Shown: piece after piece, positions 10,321 to 21,800 of the stretch
Layout: every line of letters begins with the position of its first letter
How positions within the stretch are numbered: position 1 is the stretch's first letter
From: Strigamia acuminata
Lineage: Eukaryota > Arthropoda > Chilopoda > Geophilomorpha > Linotaeniidae
Length of the DNA: 64,000 nt
Direction of reading: 5' to 3'
NCBI GenBank assembly: GCA_949358305.1
Contig: OX442314.1
Location: 23,801,060-23,865,059, forward strand
The notes under the pieces: generated by a model
Database searches by the model: none
Seen by the model: the letters and a program-made list of their open reading frames with translations, nothing else
Told to the model about the DNA's origin: nothing
Translations under genes and position numbers: made by a program

Positions 10321-11140
10321 TGTGGTGACCCAGTTGGATAAGTGTCCCCCCAGGGCGGATACTTGTCCTATGAGTCACTATGATTAAAGAGTCGTTCCCC
10401 CCCGAGTTGGCTCCACCTCCCCATGGCAGGTGTGTGCCCCGAGGGGGAGGAAGCGGCTGGTGGTCAGCCCCCATTGGTTGATCGCCGGCCCTTCACCCCA
10501 CTGCATAAAAGGCTGTGTTTCCCGCCTAAAGACAGAACTTACACAAACGACACCAAGAACACAGCAACTACCTCACCGTCAGGCCAACTTCAACTACAAG
10601 TTAGGATTGATCGAGGATCGCTGAGTAAAGTGCAAACTGTAACTCTCACGAAGTCACTTGCGAGCTATTCCTGCGAAAGCACGAGAATAGCCCTTGTGAA
10701 ATCACCCAGAATAATCGCCCAGACGATTATTCGCCGAAGTAAGTGTCCGAGTGCTTTGTAGGGAACCCCAAAGTTCCTAGACGAGGCCTCTGCGACGCTA
10801 AACAAACCCTAGACAACAGGCACGGATAGAAGACTCGAAAGAGCATTCCACCGCGTCCGTGAAGACGAATCCGTGACGAATTAACGACAACTCGAGACGC
10901 CGCCTTTGTTCCGCCGACCACGCGGAATCGACGACGCCATCTTGAGAAATCCTTTGTTCGACGCTGACCACGTCGACTCTAGAATTATTACTGAGTGTAT
11001 TTTAAAGGCATAAAGCCTGGTGAATAAATTACCTGTTTATTTACATACATTTGGTATTCATTTGGGTATTTACATAATTGATCACAGGTAAAGTATTACA
11101 CGTTAGCGCTATTTAAACCTATACCAAGTAGGACGCGACA
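10321..11140 (+). repeat. 5' LTR of the 13.2 kb element
   Basis: 820 bp, TGTGGTGACC...GCGACA. A TATA-like CATAAAAGG lies near 10504 and an AATAAA near 11022, as expected for promoter and poly(A) signals of an LTR. Open frames inside it are repeated in the other LTR and I do not regard them as genes. Confidence 0.92.
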
Positions 11141-11234
11141 CGTGGGGGTCTGTCCGGGATTTAGAAATAAATCTCAAATCTGAACTTGTGATCTCTCAAT
11201 AAGATAACCCAAATCGTAGAATTACCGAAAGAAA

Positions 11235-14200
11235 ATGTCAGACAAAGACGAGCAATCCACGTCTGAAACCGAGCAGAGAATGCCCGAGAAGGGAAAAAGG
11301 ACCTCCGACTACCACCTGAGATCGGATGGTCCCGTCCCTGAAATGTCCGCAAAGGCGAAAGCCCGAGCGAATAAAAGGAGAGCGAAGGCGCAGAAAGAGG
11401 AGCAAGCTGCATCGCTCGCGGCCCTAGACGGGCCAGAGCGAGAGCGGGTTCCCTTGAATATGCAACCCTTCGAAGATACCGATCCGGAAGCCATAGAAAA
11501 TCGAGAAGAAATTCGCGAGATATCGCCAGGACGAGTATCGATATTGATGACCGAGGAGACGAATGAAGCTCCGAAAATAACGGTCACGGTCGGCACGAAC
11601 CCATCGCCACCCACGGCTCAGACGTCCGTGGAGCAAACCCCACGAAAAAACGACGGCGGGACCCCGATAACCCCCCGAGTTACGGCGAGTCCTGCGGTTG
11701 TTTCCTTCGAGGTATCTCACCTAATTCGGTTGACACGGCAAGCTGCCCAACTGAAAGCGATGATAGACATTCCAGTAGGAACGTCAGTCTGGGAATCGAT
11801 TACTCTACTCACTGACGCTATCTGTGCGGCACAAGCCCCGACGCCGGTCGCAAGACCAGCAGCGGAGACGCCCATGCCCCAGGTAACGCCCAGTGACACC
11901 GGAGGTTTCGCGCCAGACCCCAACCGAACACTTCACGAATCCAGAGAGAAGGCCCGCGAGGAAGCCAGACAAGAAGCGACTAGTCGCCAACGAAGGCTGA
12001 GCGCAGAGCGGCGAGAACTCTGGAAGGAAGAGGAAGAAAGGGAGCAACGCGAGAGAAGAACCACCGAGAGAACAGAGAAACTGGTCCAAAAAATGAGGGA
12101 AGAACGAGAAGCTAAAATTCGAAAAGAATGGAACGCAACAGTAGAAGGGCGACATCGAGAAGCTCAAGAGTACGAGGACCAATTTCAAGCGCTAATAGCT
12201 CAAAGAAAAACAGAAAAACTACAAATGTTGCGAAAAGAGGCCATTCTACAACATCAGAAATGGGAAGAACAACATCGCGAGAGGTTGAGAGAAGAGGAAG
12301 CCAGAAAAGAAAAAGAACAGTTTCTGAAAGAGAAAGAAGAGTGGGATCGAGTCAGATGGACCGAAGAGTACAAAGCGAAGAAACAAGCTATAATAGATGA
12401 GCAAAAAAGATGGGAAGCCGAAAACTGGGAGAAGGAGACAGAAAAGTTCCAGAAAGAGTACGCACAAGACGTCTCGGACAGGAAGAAAAATGAAGAAAAC
12501 CTGAAACGGAAACCAGAACCCCCCAGCGGCTCTGATACCGACACAGGAGAAGGTGCAACAAAGCCGGCAAAAACGGCGAAAAGGGGGAAATCTCAAAAGA
12601 GAGACGAGTCGGTCCCAAAAACAAAGGACCGTCACCCCTCAAAAAGATCCGAGACGGGAGCAGCCATCGACGCGTTACTCGAAAAGAAAAACGCAAATAA
12701 AAATCGGGAACGCCCCGAAAGCGAGGAAAACAGATGGCATTCTTTTTACGAGAACAACGACGGAGGGGAGCCGCCGCCATCCGGAGGCTCGAAACAGAAG
12801 AAGGCTGGCGGAGAGACCCCACCGAGAGGGCCGAGGTTTCACCCCCAAGGAGATCCCTCCGAGCCCTCCGATTCGTCGGACGACGACCATCCGAGTCGAC
12901 CGTCTACAGGGAGGAGTCAAGAAGACAGCGATGGGCACCGGTCGAACCGGCCGAATGCTTCAGACCGCTCCTCCCGGAGCTCCAACCCTCGTTCGGAGGA
13001 AGGGAACTTTCAGGACTCATCTGGCCGACATTACACGATGTCTGAGCTAGGCCGAGCCCTGCTGAACTCTTTCAGAAGAGAAGGAATCGATCTAGGCCAT
13101 CCAGGCGACGAACATAATCGCGCTGGAGAGAGGGTTAAGCGTAAATATGGCGTACGAAACGAACCAAGCAGCGAAGCCACGGGTAACATCCGTTGGCAAC
13201 ACTACATACAAACACGATTCGACGGTTCGTGGAAGGCCGGAGACCGCTTCCTAGACGAAGTAATGCGTATCAAGAAAGCGACAAAAGCCACCGTCGCCGA
13301 CATGCTAACCCACGGTCTAGTGGAGCTAACCACGGGGTCAGCTCGAGAATGGTATCAGGGACTGAAAAACCCAACCTGGGACGATTTTCTCGTCCGTTTC
13401 GATCTCCGATACGGCGAGACTCCAGACGAGATCAGTAACAAATTACGTGGTCTACGGCAAGCCCCAGGAGAAACATTAGCCGACTACGACGCCCGAGCGA
13501 AACTCCTGTTTGCAAGAGCGCCGTACGAAATAAACCCCGCTGGTTTTACGATGATCTTTTACGGAGGATTATCGGCCCACTCGCAAAGAATTCTGCTAGA
13601 CATGCGTGCACCCCGCACTGGCGATTACCAAGATGTCAGTAACTATCTTCTAACAAACACGTTAGAAATAGAACAGCGGTATTACGCCACTCTGCCCCCG
13701 GAGGAAGCTGACGCGCACGAGAAGCGGTTGCAGACGAGCGCCGAACGCCACAAGACCTCAGAAAAATTAATGAGGCCAAGTGAATATTTGAGCGGCATAA
13801 TGAGTCTCACCGAAGCATCCTTCGGACGAATGCTGACGCCTAAAGCAGGCAGTATTCTTCCAGCCAACCCGATAGCTGCCCCAAAGAAAGCACCGGCAGC
13901 GACGGCGATGCAGGTGACCTCGACGGACTCCACCCAGATGGAGAAAGTCGAAGAGACAACACCTCTCGCCACGGCTAAAGAAGAGGAGCCAGCATCGAGC
14001 GACGAGGAAGCCCTAAATGAGCACCTCGAAAACTTATCGACGGGATGCGACGATCAAGGTCCCTATTTGCACCATGCACACCGGGCCTTGGCAATCGCAC
14101 AATTCAGAGCACACGTGCAGGCAACAAAAGCGAGAGGGGCATTGGGAGGAAAAAGACGATTCCCGACGCCCTTCGTCCCGAAAAAACCGGGATTCACTCC

Positions 14201-14375
14201 CACAGGGGATAAAAGTAACATCAAATGTTACAGCTGTGGAGAATACGGCCACTACTCAGATAAATGTGAGAAAACCGTCAAAGAAAAGGACATCATGCAA
14301 ACCATGATGAAAATGATGATGGAGTTAAGAACTGATCTGGCAAAAAACTTCCAAGCGCAGGCGTCGCCGAAATAA
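11235..14375 (+). CDS. gag: Gag polyprotein of the 13.2 kb element
   Basis: The 1046-residue frame begins 94 bases after the LTR. Residues ~1-200 are low-complexity, ~230-420 are a very charged Arg/Glu-rich predicted coiled coil, and ~420-620 are Ser/Pro/Arg-rich. The capsid-like region follows (~650-860, with WRAGDRF-type and REWYQGL motifs), and a CCHC knuckle KCYSCGEYGHYSDKC sits near residue 1000. Ordinary gypsy Gags are a few hundred residues, so the N-terminal extension is large. The frame ends just after the frameshift site. The other giant element in this window (Gag at 58972) has the same architecture, which argues that the extension is functional. Confidence 0.92.
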   Translation: MSDKDEQSTSETEQRMPEKGKRTSDYHLRSDGPVPEMSAKAKARANKRRAKAQKEEQAASLAALDGPERERVPLNMQPFEDTDPEAIENREEIREISPGRVSILMTEETNEAPKITVTVGTNPSPPTAQTSVEQTPRKNDGGTPITPRVTASPAVVSFEVSHLIRLTRQAAQLKAMIDIPVGTSVWESITLLTDAICAAQAPTPVARPAAETPMPQVTPSDTGGFAPDPNRTLHESREKAREEARQEATSRQRRLSAERRELWKEEEEREQRERRTTERTEKLVQKMREEREAKIRKEWNATVEGRHREAQEYEDQFQALIAQRKTEKLQMLRKEAILQHQKWEEQHRERLREEEARKEKEQFLKEKEEWDRVRWTEEYKAKKQAIIDEQKRWEAENWEKETEKFQKEYAQDVSDRKKNEENLKRKPEPPSGSDTDTGEGATKPAKTAKRGKSQKRDESVPKTKDRHPSKRSETGAAIDALLEKKNANKNRERPESEENRWHSFYENNDGGEPPPSGGSKQKKAGGETPPRGPRFHPQGDPSEPSDSSDDDHPSRPSTGRSQEDSDGHRSNRPNASDRSSRSSNPRSEEGNFQDSSGRHYTMSELGRALLNSFRREGIDLGHPGDEHNRAGERVKRKYGVRNEPSSEATGNIRWQHYIQTRFDGSWKAGDRFLDEVMRIKKATKATVADMLTHGLVELTTGSAREWYQGLKNPTWDDFLVRFDLRYGETPDEISNKLRGLRQAPGETLADYDARAKLLFARAPYEINPAGFTMIFYGGLSAHSQRILLDMRAPRTGDYQDVSNYLLTNTLEIEQRYYATLPPEEADAHEKRLQTSAERHKTSEKLMRPSEYLSGIMSLTEASFGRMLTPKAGSILPANPIAAPKKAPAATAMQVTSTDSTQMEKVEETTPLATAKEEEPASSDEEALNEHLENLSTGCDDQGPYLHHAHRALAIAQFRAHVQATKARGALGGKRRFPTPFVPKKPGFTPTGDKSNIKCYSCGEYGHYSDKCEKTVKEKDIMQTMMKMMMELRTDLAKNFQAQASPK

Positions 14376-14393
14376 ATTCAGCTTCGTCTGCGC
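14342..14393 (+). promoter_or_regulatory. -1 ribosomal frameshift signal, gag to pol
   Basis: The gag codons GCA AAA AAC contain the heptamer A AAA AAC at 14342-14348, the classic -1 slippery site. A 6-base spacer follows, then GCGCAGGCG (14355-14363), which pairs with CGTCTGCGC (14385-14393) to make a 9-bp stem with one G-U pair and a 21-base loop. Slipping back one base enters the pol frame, which is open from here to 18478. The gag stop is 27 bases past the site. Confidence 0.88.
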
Positions 14394-17300
14394 CAGCCGC
14401 GGAAATTAAAAAGAAGAAATATCACACTGGACCCGCAGGTCATGCCTTGGCAGAGGCACAGATCAAAGACCGCATACAGATCGTTCCGAAGAAGGAGGAA
14501 AAAGTGACGTTAACGAGTATGCAAGTGAGAACGAAACCGGAGGTCGACATGGATTGGACGGACCTTCCGTTCAATCTGGAGGTTGAGCCCCAGACATTAC
14601 GCGTATTTCACTGCAATGTCACGAAAGCACATTGCGAAACTCTGTGTATGCTGCCAGTGGAGATAGAAAGCCAAAAATTGTTCGGTCTACTGGATTCAGG
14701 AGCGGATCGTTCATTCATATCCGAAGATATAGTAAAAGACTTGGATATTGGAAAGAAGGTGGCACAAGTGAACGCGAACGTAGAATTGCTCACCGCCAAC
14801 GGCTACGTCAAGCCGAAGGGCGTAGTTCGCATCATGATCGACTGGACGGGGGGGAACCTGTCCCACCCCTTCATAGTCTTGCCATCCCACGACAAAGTAT
14901 TCCTCCTAGGGATGGACATCATGGCGAAACTGAAAATTCAGCCAAACCCGATAACCCGTTCATGGAACTGGATAAGTCCCGAGGGAGAACGGTCAGTCCC
15001 CGTAGTTCCCCAAAAATTACTGGACGAAGCCAAGGACAAAGAGGAATACGGAAGAGGATTGCGAAAATTCGTCCAAGATTACGATTTCGCAGCCTTCACT
15101 CTGGAATTACAGAGGAGTAACGTCGTGGACACCCTGGTCGAGGAGGCAGCACTGCGTGTTAACGAGGCATCGCTACTAAGGCGAGTGCTTCGAAAGCATG
15201 AAAGAATTCTGACCAAGACACCTGGTCGAACGACGGAAGCAACACACGAAATAGTCTTAACCACAGACAAGCCGATTCGAGTGCCTTACAAGGGGATGAA
15301 CCCCCAGAAAAGAGACATCGTGACGCAAATGTGCCAAGACATGCTCGACAAGGGCATAGTAACGCAAGCCCTGGGCGAATACGCGATGCGGATCGTCCTG
15401 GTAATGCGTCCAGGCTCGGAGCCTCGACTATGCATTGATTATCGCCCCCTGAATGCGATAACAGTTATAGACCCGATTCAGATGCCGTCTATAGACTCGA
15501 TCCTCCGGGAACTGAGCCCGTTCAAGTGGGTAACCACCATGGACCTGTCAAAGGGGTATTGGCAAGTGGAGCTAAAACCCGAAGACAAACTAAAAACGGC
15601 TTTCTACTCCCCGATAGGAAGACTAATGTTCAACGTGATGCCGTTCGGGCTTGTAAACGCCCCGAGCACGTTCCAGAAACTGATCGAAAGCGTGTTGGGA
15701 GATATGCTGCACGACTTCGTGTGGGCGTATCTCGACGACATCATAATAACGTCGGACACATTCGAAGAACATATAGACCACATCGATAGAGTGGTCTCTC
15801 GCCTAGCCAAGGCAGGACTCCACATCCATCCAGGGAAGAGCAAGTTTTGCAGGAAAGAGCTTGCCTTCCTAGGATATCGAATAGGAGTCGAGGGAATCGC
15901 GATTGACCCCGAAAAAGTCAAAGCAATAAACGGATTCCCCGCCCCCGAAGATATAAAAGGTGTCCAAAGATTCATGGGCATGGTCAATTTCTTCGGCCGA
16001 CTACTCTCTGGTCTGGCTGAGGTGGCCGCGCCTATAACGGATCTCTTACGAACGGATAAAGAGTTTGAGTGGACGGTCCAGTGCGAGGCCGCATTTAGCA
16101 CTATCAAGCAAATGCTGGCTGACGTCGAAAAGATGCCATTGCCGGACCTAAACCGACCGTTCGTGTTGCACACCGACGCGAGTAAAATCGGACTGGGTGC
16201 AGCCCTTCTGCAGACCCACGTGTACAACGGAATCTCGCAAGAAGTACCCTGTATGTTTATAAGCAGAAAAATACAGGGCGCGGAGAAAAATTATACGGCA
16301 ACGGAACTAGAATGCCTAGCCGTAATTTGGGCTGTTCGGAAATTTCGCGACTATCTGGAGTACACGAACTTCGAGGTTCAGACAGATCACCAGGCACTAA
16401 GCTGGTTGATGAAGCTCAAGGAACCTTCCGGCCGACTCGCAAGATGGCAACTGGAGTTAATGGCGTGCGATATAACAATTACGTACCGCCCCGGGAAGTA
16501 CAATCATGTGGCCGACGCCCTCTCGAGAGCCCCAGCCTCTGACCCCCAGGGACCAGACGACGACGGCGAGGACGACACCCACCTCTTGTACTGCCCGACT
16601 CCACGGAGAATATGGCGTTTGCGAAAGGCGAACGAGCTACCAGTGATGGAGCCTGAAGATAGAACGTTTTGTGGTTTTTGGACTCGAACATACCAGCCAG
16701 CTGGGACAAACAATTCAACATCCGAAATTCAATCTCCGCCCCCCGGAGAAACCCACAAAACACTACTACGCGCCTTCACAGCAAAAATTGAAGAAAAAAC
16801 ACAATACGCTCCACCCACGAGACGTGAGTTCGTCGAACACCAGGCAGCAGACACAAAATGTCAAATTATAACGCAATATTTGCTGAACGGCGAATTTCCG
16901 GAAGGGATGACAAACCCACACCGCCGGAAACAGTTCGTCAAAGAAGCAACAAGCTACCTCATAGATGATGAACTCCTGGTAAAATACCACCCGACGTTTC
17001 AAGATGACCTCAGCGGAGCGGGAAACTCGGTTAAAGTGGTCGTACCGGCATCACTGCACAACCGACTGTTGTGGCTGATGCACGGACACCCGCTCGCCAG
17101 CCATTCCGGCATAGCGAGAACCCTTTATCGAGTAAAGCAACTTTTCTTCTGGCCGGGCGCGCGGCAAAAGATAACGAAATTTATCCGACACTGCCCCCGG
17201 TGCCAAGCATGCAGACCGCGAGATAAAGTAGCCAGAAACGCCATGTCTCTCGGACCCTACGCACCGTTTGACTGCTTAAGCATAGACTTGATGGGCCCCA

Positions 17301-18478
17301 AGCCCACAACGGGAAACAAGAACATGTATATTCTCGTAATTATGGACGTGGCCACCCGATGGCCGGAGCTGTACGCCCTCGCGAAGCCCTCGGCTGAAAA
17401 CATAGTCGAGTGCCTTTACGACGTGGCAATGCGATTTGGGTTTCCCAGAAAACTCATTTCGGATAACGGCCCCCAATTCCGATCAAGAATATATAAGGAC
17501 TTCTGTAGGAAATTTAAAATGGATGCATCGAACACCTCCACATATAATCCTCAGACAAACCCAGTCGAGAGATTAAATAAAGATATAAAATATGCGCTGA
17601 CAGTATTCACCGACATTCACAATCGATGGGACGAATACCTGCGAGAAATCGCTTTCAGCATTCGCTCAACCGTGTCACGAACACGCGAATTCTCACCGGC
17701 GTACCTCAACTTCGCCCGCGAATTAAGGATGCCATGGGACCCACGCGTTGCCGAAGCTGTTAACGTATTAGACCCGTCGAGCCCACATGAGTACGTGTGC
17801 CGGTTGGAACAGACTATATCCGACACGTACCAGCATATGATGGCGCATATTTTCAACATGAGAGAGAGAATCGCAGATAAAGAAGGCGATCTCGCTTTCG
17901 CGAACTTTAAAGTGAATGATCTAGTGTGGAAGGAGGCACACACGTTGTCCAATGCAGCGAGGGGCATCGCCGCCGGTTTAGCCGACAAGAGGGACGGTCC
18001 CTACGTAATTGTGGCCGAACACGGAGGCAACGCATACCAACTACGCCGCCTAGAGGACAACAAAAATTTTCAGTCGATACATGGCCGAGATTTAAGGCCA
18101 TATCTGCCAGAATTTCCACAGGAAATTTGGCTGGAAGGTCAGACACACAGCGGCCAAGGGGGCACCGTGGTCGACACGTTCCAAAAAACAAATGAAGCTG
18201 AAAATATAGCGGAGAGCGAGGATGAATTCTTCGACGCCGAATCCCCAGCCGACGAGGCTCCAGCTCAGCCGGAGCAAGCAATTTCGGAGAGGGAGGAAGC
18301 AGAAGAATGTACTTCTGAAATGGAAAATAAAAAAATTAATAATGAGAAAAATGCCAACACATCGGAGATGAACGAGCAAGTAGAGTCACGATCTACGAGC
18401 ACGTCGAAAATCAACCTTCGACCACGACGAAGCAATAATCCGTTCATTCGGGACGGCAAAGTCGTGGGGAAGAACTAA
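14348..18478 (+). CDS. pol: Pol polyprotein (protease, RT, RNase H, integrase)
   Basis: Read by -1 frameshift from gag; there is no convincing ATG near its start. Domains in order: aspartic protease with LLDSGADRSF near 14690, reverse transcriptase with the intact AYLDD box near 15730, RNase H with HTDASKIGLGAALL and TDHQAL, integrase zinc region with HCPRC near 17190, and integrase core with SDNGPQF near 17465 and the catalytic glutamate in NPVERLNKD. A ~100-residue acidic tail closes the protein. All catalytic motifs that I can check are intact, so the protein looks active. It is 1376 residues from the slip site. Confidence 0.93.
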   Translation, partial: LPSAGVAEINSASSAPAAEIKKKKYHTGPAGHALAEAQIKDRIQIVPKKEEKVTLTSMQVRTKPEVDMDWTDLPFNLEVEPQTLRVFHCNVTKAHCETLCMLPVEIESQKLFGLLDSGADRSFISEDIVKDLDIGKKVAQVNANVELLTANGYVKPKGVVRIMIDWTGGNLSHPFIVLPSHDKVFLLGMDIMAKLKIQPNPITRSWNWISPEGERSVPVVPQKLLDEAKDKEEYGRGLRKFVQDYDFAAFTLELQRSNVVDTLVEEAALRVNEASLLRRVLRKHERILTKTPGRTTEATHEIVLTTDKPIRVPYKGMNPQKRDIVTQMCQDMLDKGIVTQALGEYAMRIVLVMRPGSEPRLCIDYRPLNAITVIDPIQMPSIDSILRELSPFKWVTTMDLSKGYWQVELKPEDKLKTAFYSPIGRLMFNVMPFGLVNAPSTFQKLIESVLGDMLHDFVWAYLDDIIITSDTFEEHIDHIDRVVSRLAKAGLHIHPGKSKFCRKELAFLGYRIGVEGIAIDPEKVKAINGFPAPEDIKGVQRFMGMVNFFGRLLSGLAEVAAPITDLLRTDKEFEWTVQCEAAFSTIKQMLADVEKMPLPDLNRPFVLHTDASKIGLGAALLQTHVYNGISQEVPCMFISRKIQGAEKNYTATELECLAVIWAVRKFRDYLEYTNFEVQTDHQALSWLMKLKEPSGRLARWQLELMACDITITYRPGKYNHVADALSRAPASDPQGPDDDGEDDTHLLYCPTPRRIWRLRKANELPVMEPEDRTFCGFWTRTYQPAGTNNSTSEIQSPPPGETHKTLLRAFTAKIEEKTQYAPPTRREFVEHQAADTKCQIITQYLLNGEFPEGMTNPHRRKQFVKEATSYLIDDELLVKYHPTFQDDLSGAGNSVKVVVPASLHNRLLWLMHGHPLASHSGIARTLYRVKQLFFWPGARQKITKFIRHCPRCQACRPRDKVARNAMSLGPYAPFDCLSIDLMGPKPTTGNKNMYILVIMDVATRWPELYALAKPSAENIVECLYDVAMRFGFPRKLISDNGPQFRSRIYKDFCRKFKMDASNTSTYNPQTNPVERLNKDIKYALTVFTDIHNRWDEYLREIAFSIRSTVSRTREFSPAYLNFARELRMPWDPRVAEAVNVLDPSSPHEYVCRLEQTISDTYQHMMAHIFNMRERIADKEGDLAFANFKVNDLVWKEAHTLSNAARGIAAGLADKRDGPYVIVAEHGGNAYQLRRLEDNKNFQSIHGRDLRPYLPEFPQEIWLEGQTHSGQGGTVVDTFQKTNEAENIAESEDEFFDAESPADEAPAQPEQAISEREEAEECTSEMENKKINNEKNANTSEMNEQVESRSTSTSKINLRPRRSNNPFIRDGKVVGKN

Positions 18479-18855
18479 AAATAAAAGAAAAGGTGATAAC
18501 ATGGAGCGGAGGCCTTGTAAAATAAAAAGATTTACTTACGAGAGCTGCTGCACATGTTGAGACGCGAAAATTTGGCTAAGTCCAAACTTCGCAACGAATT
18601 GTCGCAGTCACCACTAACAGACGAGAAGTTATGACGTATCGGGCGACCACGTGACAATGAAACCACGCGGTCGACCCCGTAGCATCATTGCCAGCACGGC
18701 GGATCTCGCAAAATACGAGACGCGTTCGAGACCCACAATTCTCAGCGTCGATGGGCCCAGTTTCCGACTGTTTTTAACACGACGAGACGTGTTTTTTGCT
18801 TCTCCCCAAAGAGAAAACAAAGACCTCTCAAAAAACTTCACTTTCCTAAATTGAA

Positions 18856-21800
18856 ATGGCCGATCGACGCAACCCACGATTAGAGCCGAGCGCATCGTCG
18901 AGAGACGAGAGCGACGGCCTAATCGTAAATGCAGAAGAAGATGAGAATTGGGACGAACAACCGCCGCTGCAGGTAAATTAGTGTGATTTCCCCAGAGAAA
19001 TCACATAATTCTTTGAATCTGTTGCATCCAACCCAGATTGGAGCGTGACTTGTGACTGATATATTTCTTTCTGTTTTATTGTTGATTTAAGGCTGGCTAA
19101 AAACCCGAGAGTGGACCCAGATTCACCTCGGAGTCAAGGCCGCCAAAAAACTAGAACAAAGGAAGTGTTCGCGGAATGGCGTCGTGGCAAACCAAAACCA
19201 AAACTAAAGGTTTTCTTTCTTTTAAATTTAAACATCGTAATAAATTAAAATACGATTAGAGTTAAAATAAAAAAGTTTAACGTAAGAAATTAAAATTTAA
19301 CGATCGGTTTTGCCTGCGACCCCTTCCAAAAAAGCGGATCACCTGAGTTCAAAAGTAGTGTTGGATCAGCGCTACGACGGCAGAGATCATCGCAGAACTG
19401 CGAAACAAGAAAATAAGACCGACGGCCGCAACAAAAGAAAGGAGTTGCTGCCACCGTCGATCTTGAGCATATTTCTGATCCCCATCGTTAACTGGGATTT
19501 ATTATATTAATCTTGTGATCTAAAATTATTCAGGTCGACCCGCTAGAATCGTGGGACGCCCTGCCTCCGACGGCGTCAACCGCCAACAACATCTTTCGCG
19601 GAGCCCTGCCGATTTACCTGCGGCAGGCCTATCCTGCAGAGACCAGCGCCTGGAAAATCCGATTGATGTATTCCAGGACCCTCGAGGAAAAATTCGAGCG
19701 ATCAAAAACGCTGGTCGAGTGCATGACGAAGGAGATGAGGGAGCGAGTGGGGCCGCGGATCCCACCCGATGCGGATCCGCCGAGCCCCGTTTACTCCGGG
19801 TACCTGGAAGAGGCTTACCCAGGCACGGTGGCCGAGCTGCACACCTCCCATAGGTGGAGCGAGGCCCCGACCTTGGCAGCCCGCCAGAGAATAGTGGACG
19901 ACGAGATCAAACGCTTAAAGCGCACCGAGACTCACGGAGTAACCCGAGTTCTCGAGAGAAACGGTTTCTCCCCCGAAGAAATCCGTAGATGGCTTCGCGA
20001 CATCGAAGAAGATCATCTGACACCCAGATGGATACCGCCGGCGAATTTTACGGCCACGCAGTCTGAGATGTGGCAGTTATACCACGCTGGTATCCTGGGA
20101 AGTCGCCGCCATCACAGAAGATCGAAGCGTCCGGCGGAGTCCGCCCCACGCGGACCCGCACGAAGAAGACAGGCCGTCTCCCCAATAGAGGCCGGCCCGT
20201 CAACGAGCCGCGACTACCGCAGCCGCTCGAGCAGCTCCAGTTCCCGAACTCGAGTTGTCGTGCGCTCGGAGTGTCGCCGAGTAGTAACGCTCGAGCCTGC
20301 CTCGCCAGACGACGCGCGGGCTGAGCGAACAGTCGAATCTTCCGCCCACTGGGCTGCGAGGACCGAGACACACCAAGATCGAGGAAAGAAAAGATCCTCG
20401 TTGTTCATGGCGATTACCACACAGTCGTCAGATCAATCCTCGTCGCGACGAACCGTCTCATCACACCAGAGACCGAATTCTCCGACGGACGTCCCCCAGA
20501 GGACGGCCCAACGAAGATCCGTCGCAGCCAGCACCCGGAGGAATCGAAAGCGCAAAGTACGTCAGAAGTTGCGAGCACAATCCCTGATAGCTAAGGGATT
20601 AGAGAAGGAGCGAGAGATGGCCGCCGCGAAACGGTCCGAACCCCAGAGTCTCGGACCCACGGCTGGACCGTCCAGGCGCCAAGCAGAGATTGATTTGGGA
20701 GAGTTGACGGAAGAGCAAATGTCCCCAGATGAGTCGGACAAAGATGGGCCGGTTACAAAACAGGATCTGGCCGTAGCATTGAAGAACGCCTTCCGAGGAT
20801 ACGCGGCCAACCGGCCGTCGGGCTCAACACCGGCTGTGCCCACCGCGCTTGTGCCCCCACAAGTGCAATCGCGATGGCCGCCACTCCTCGAGGGTACAAA
20901 CCCAGCCGTGACCGCTTGGACCCCTCCCCGGATGATTCCGGTGGGGAATCCAGCTCCGAAGCGGGTCAGATACGATAATCTACCCGGGCTGGGCCGTCCA
21001 CCGTCACCCCCAACGCCACGAGTGTGTCGACCTTATCGCAACGCCGAATGGTACGCCCAGCGAGAGATGGACGCTCGATGCCGGCGTGAAGCGGCCTATC
21101 CCCCACTCAGCGAGCTACAAGAATATCTGGCCGAATACGAGAACCCCGCGATTGCCGAGTTGGCCATACGACAGGCCGACGCCGCCCAAACCCACCACAT
21201 CAATTGGGCGATCGAACAGATGCGGACGCTGTCACAACAATTCAGTGGCAATCCGGACCGCGCTCACCCCTGCCATCGGAGCAGTTTGAATTTGGCAGTG
21301 ACGAACGTCATGGCCCAGCTGCTATCCCTGGGCGTCTTCTTGGACAGTCGGCAAGCTATGGCGGCCTGGACAATCGTCGACCGTGAGGGAGTTCACCTTC
21401 CTCGGGCGTTGTACCAGGTATGGGCCGGATGGACTCCTGAGCCCGCCTCGCTGCGCTTCGACCTGGCCAGAAATACGGAAAACCCAGGCCTACAGTTTTC
21501 AAAGATGCGTTCGTTAGCATTCCGCTACCGGAACCCCGGAGTCCACCCTTCCTTGTTGCGAACAATTCGGGAGGTTCCGGAGATACCGGGAACGGCGGCG
21601 AGCCTTCCACAGGCCATCGAGACCGCCCCCCCAGAGGCGGCGGTCCAACCATACATACCGACCCCAAAGCCGGTATTCCCGAAGGAGAAGCGACACGCGA
21701 ATCGACCCATATTGATTCCGAAGCGTTCCAAGCGAGGACCCCGAACTCCTCCGCTGCCCTCTCCTTCACCACCAGCGGCAGGGCTGGCCGCTCTCTCTGC

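Noticed and set aside
10423-10761. 112-codon open frame inside the LTR, repeated at 22781-23119
   Set aside because: It lies wholly within the 820-bp LTR and is duplicated only because the LTR is. It overlaps promoter-like sequence and has no protein features.
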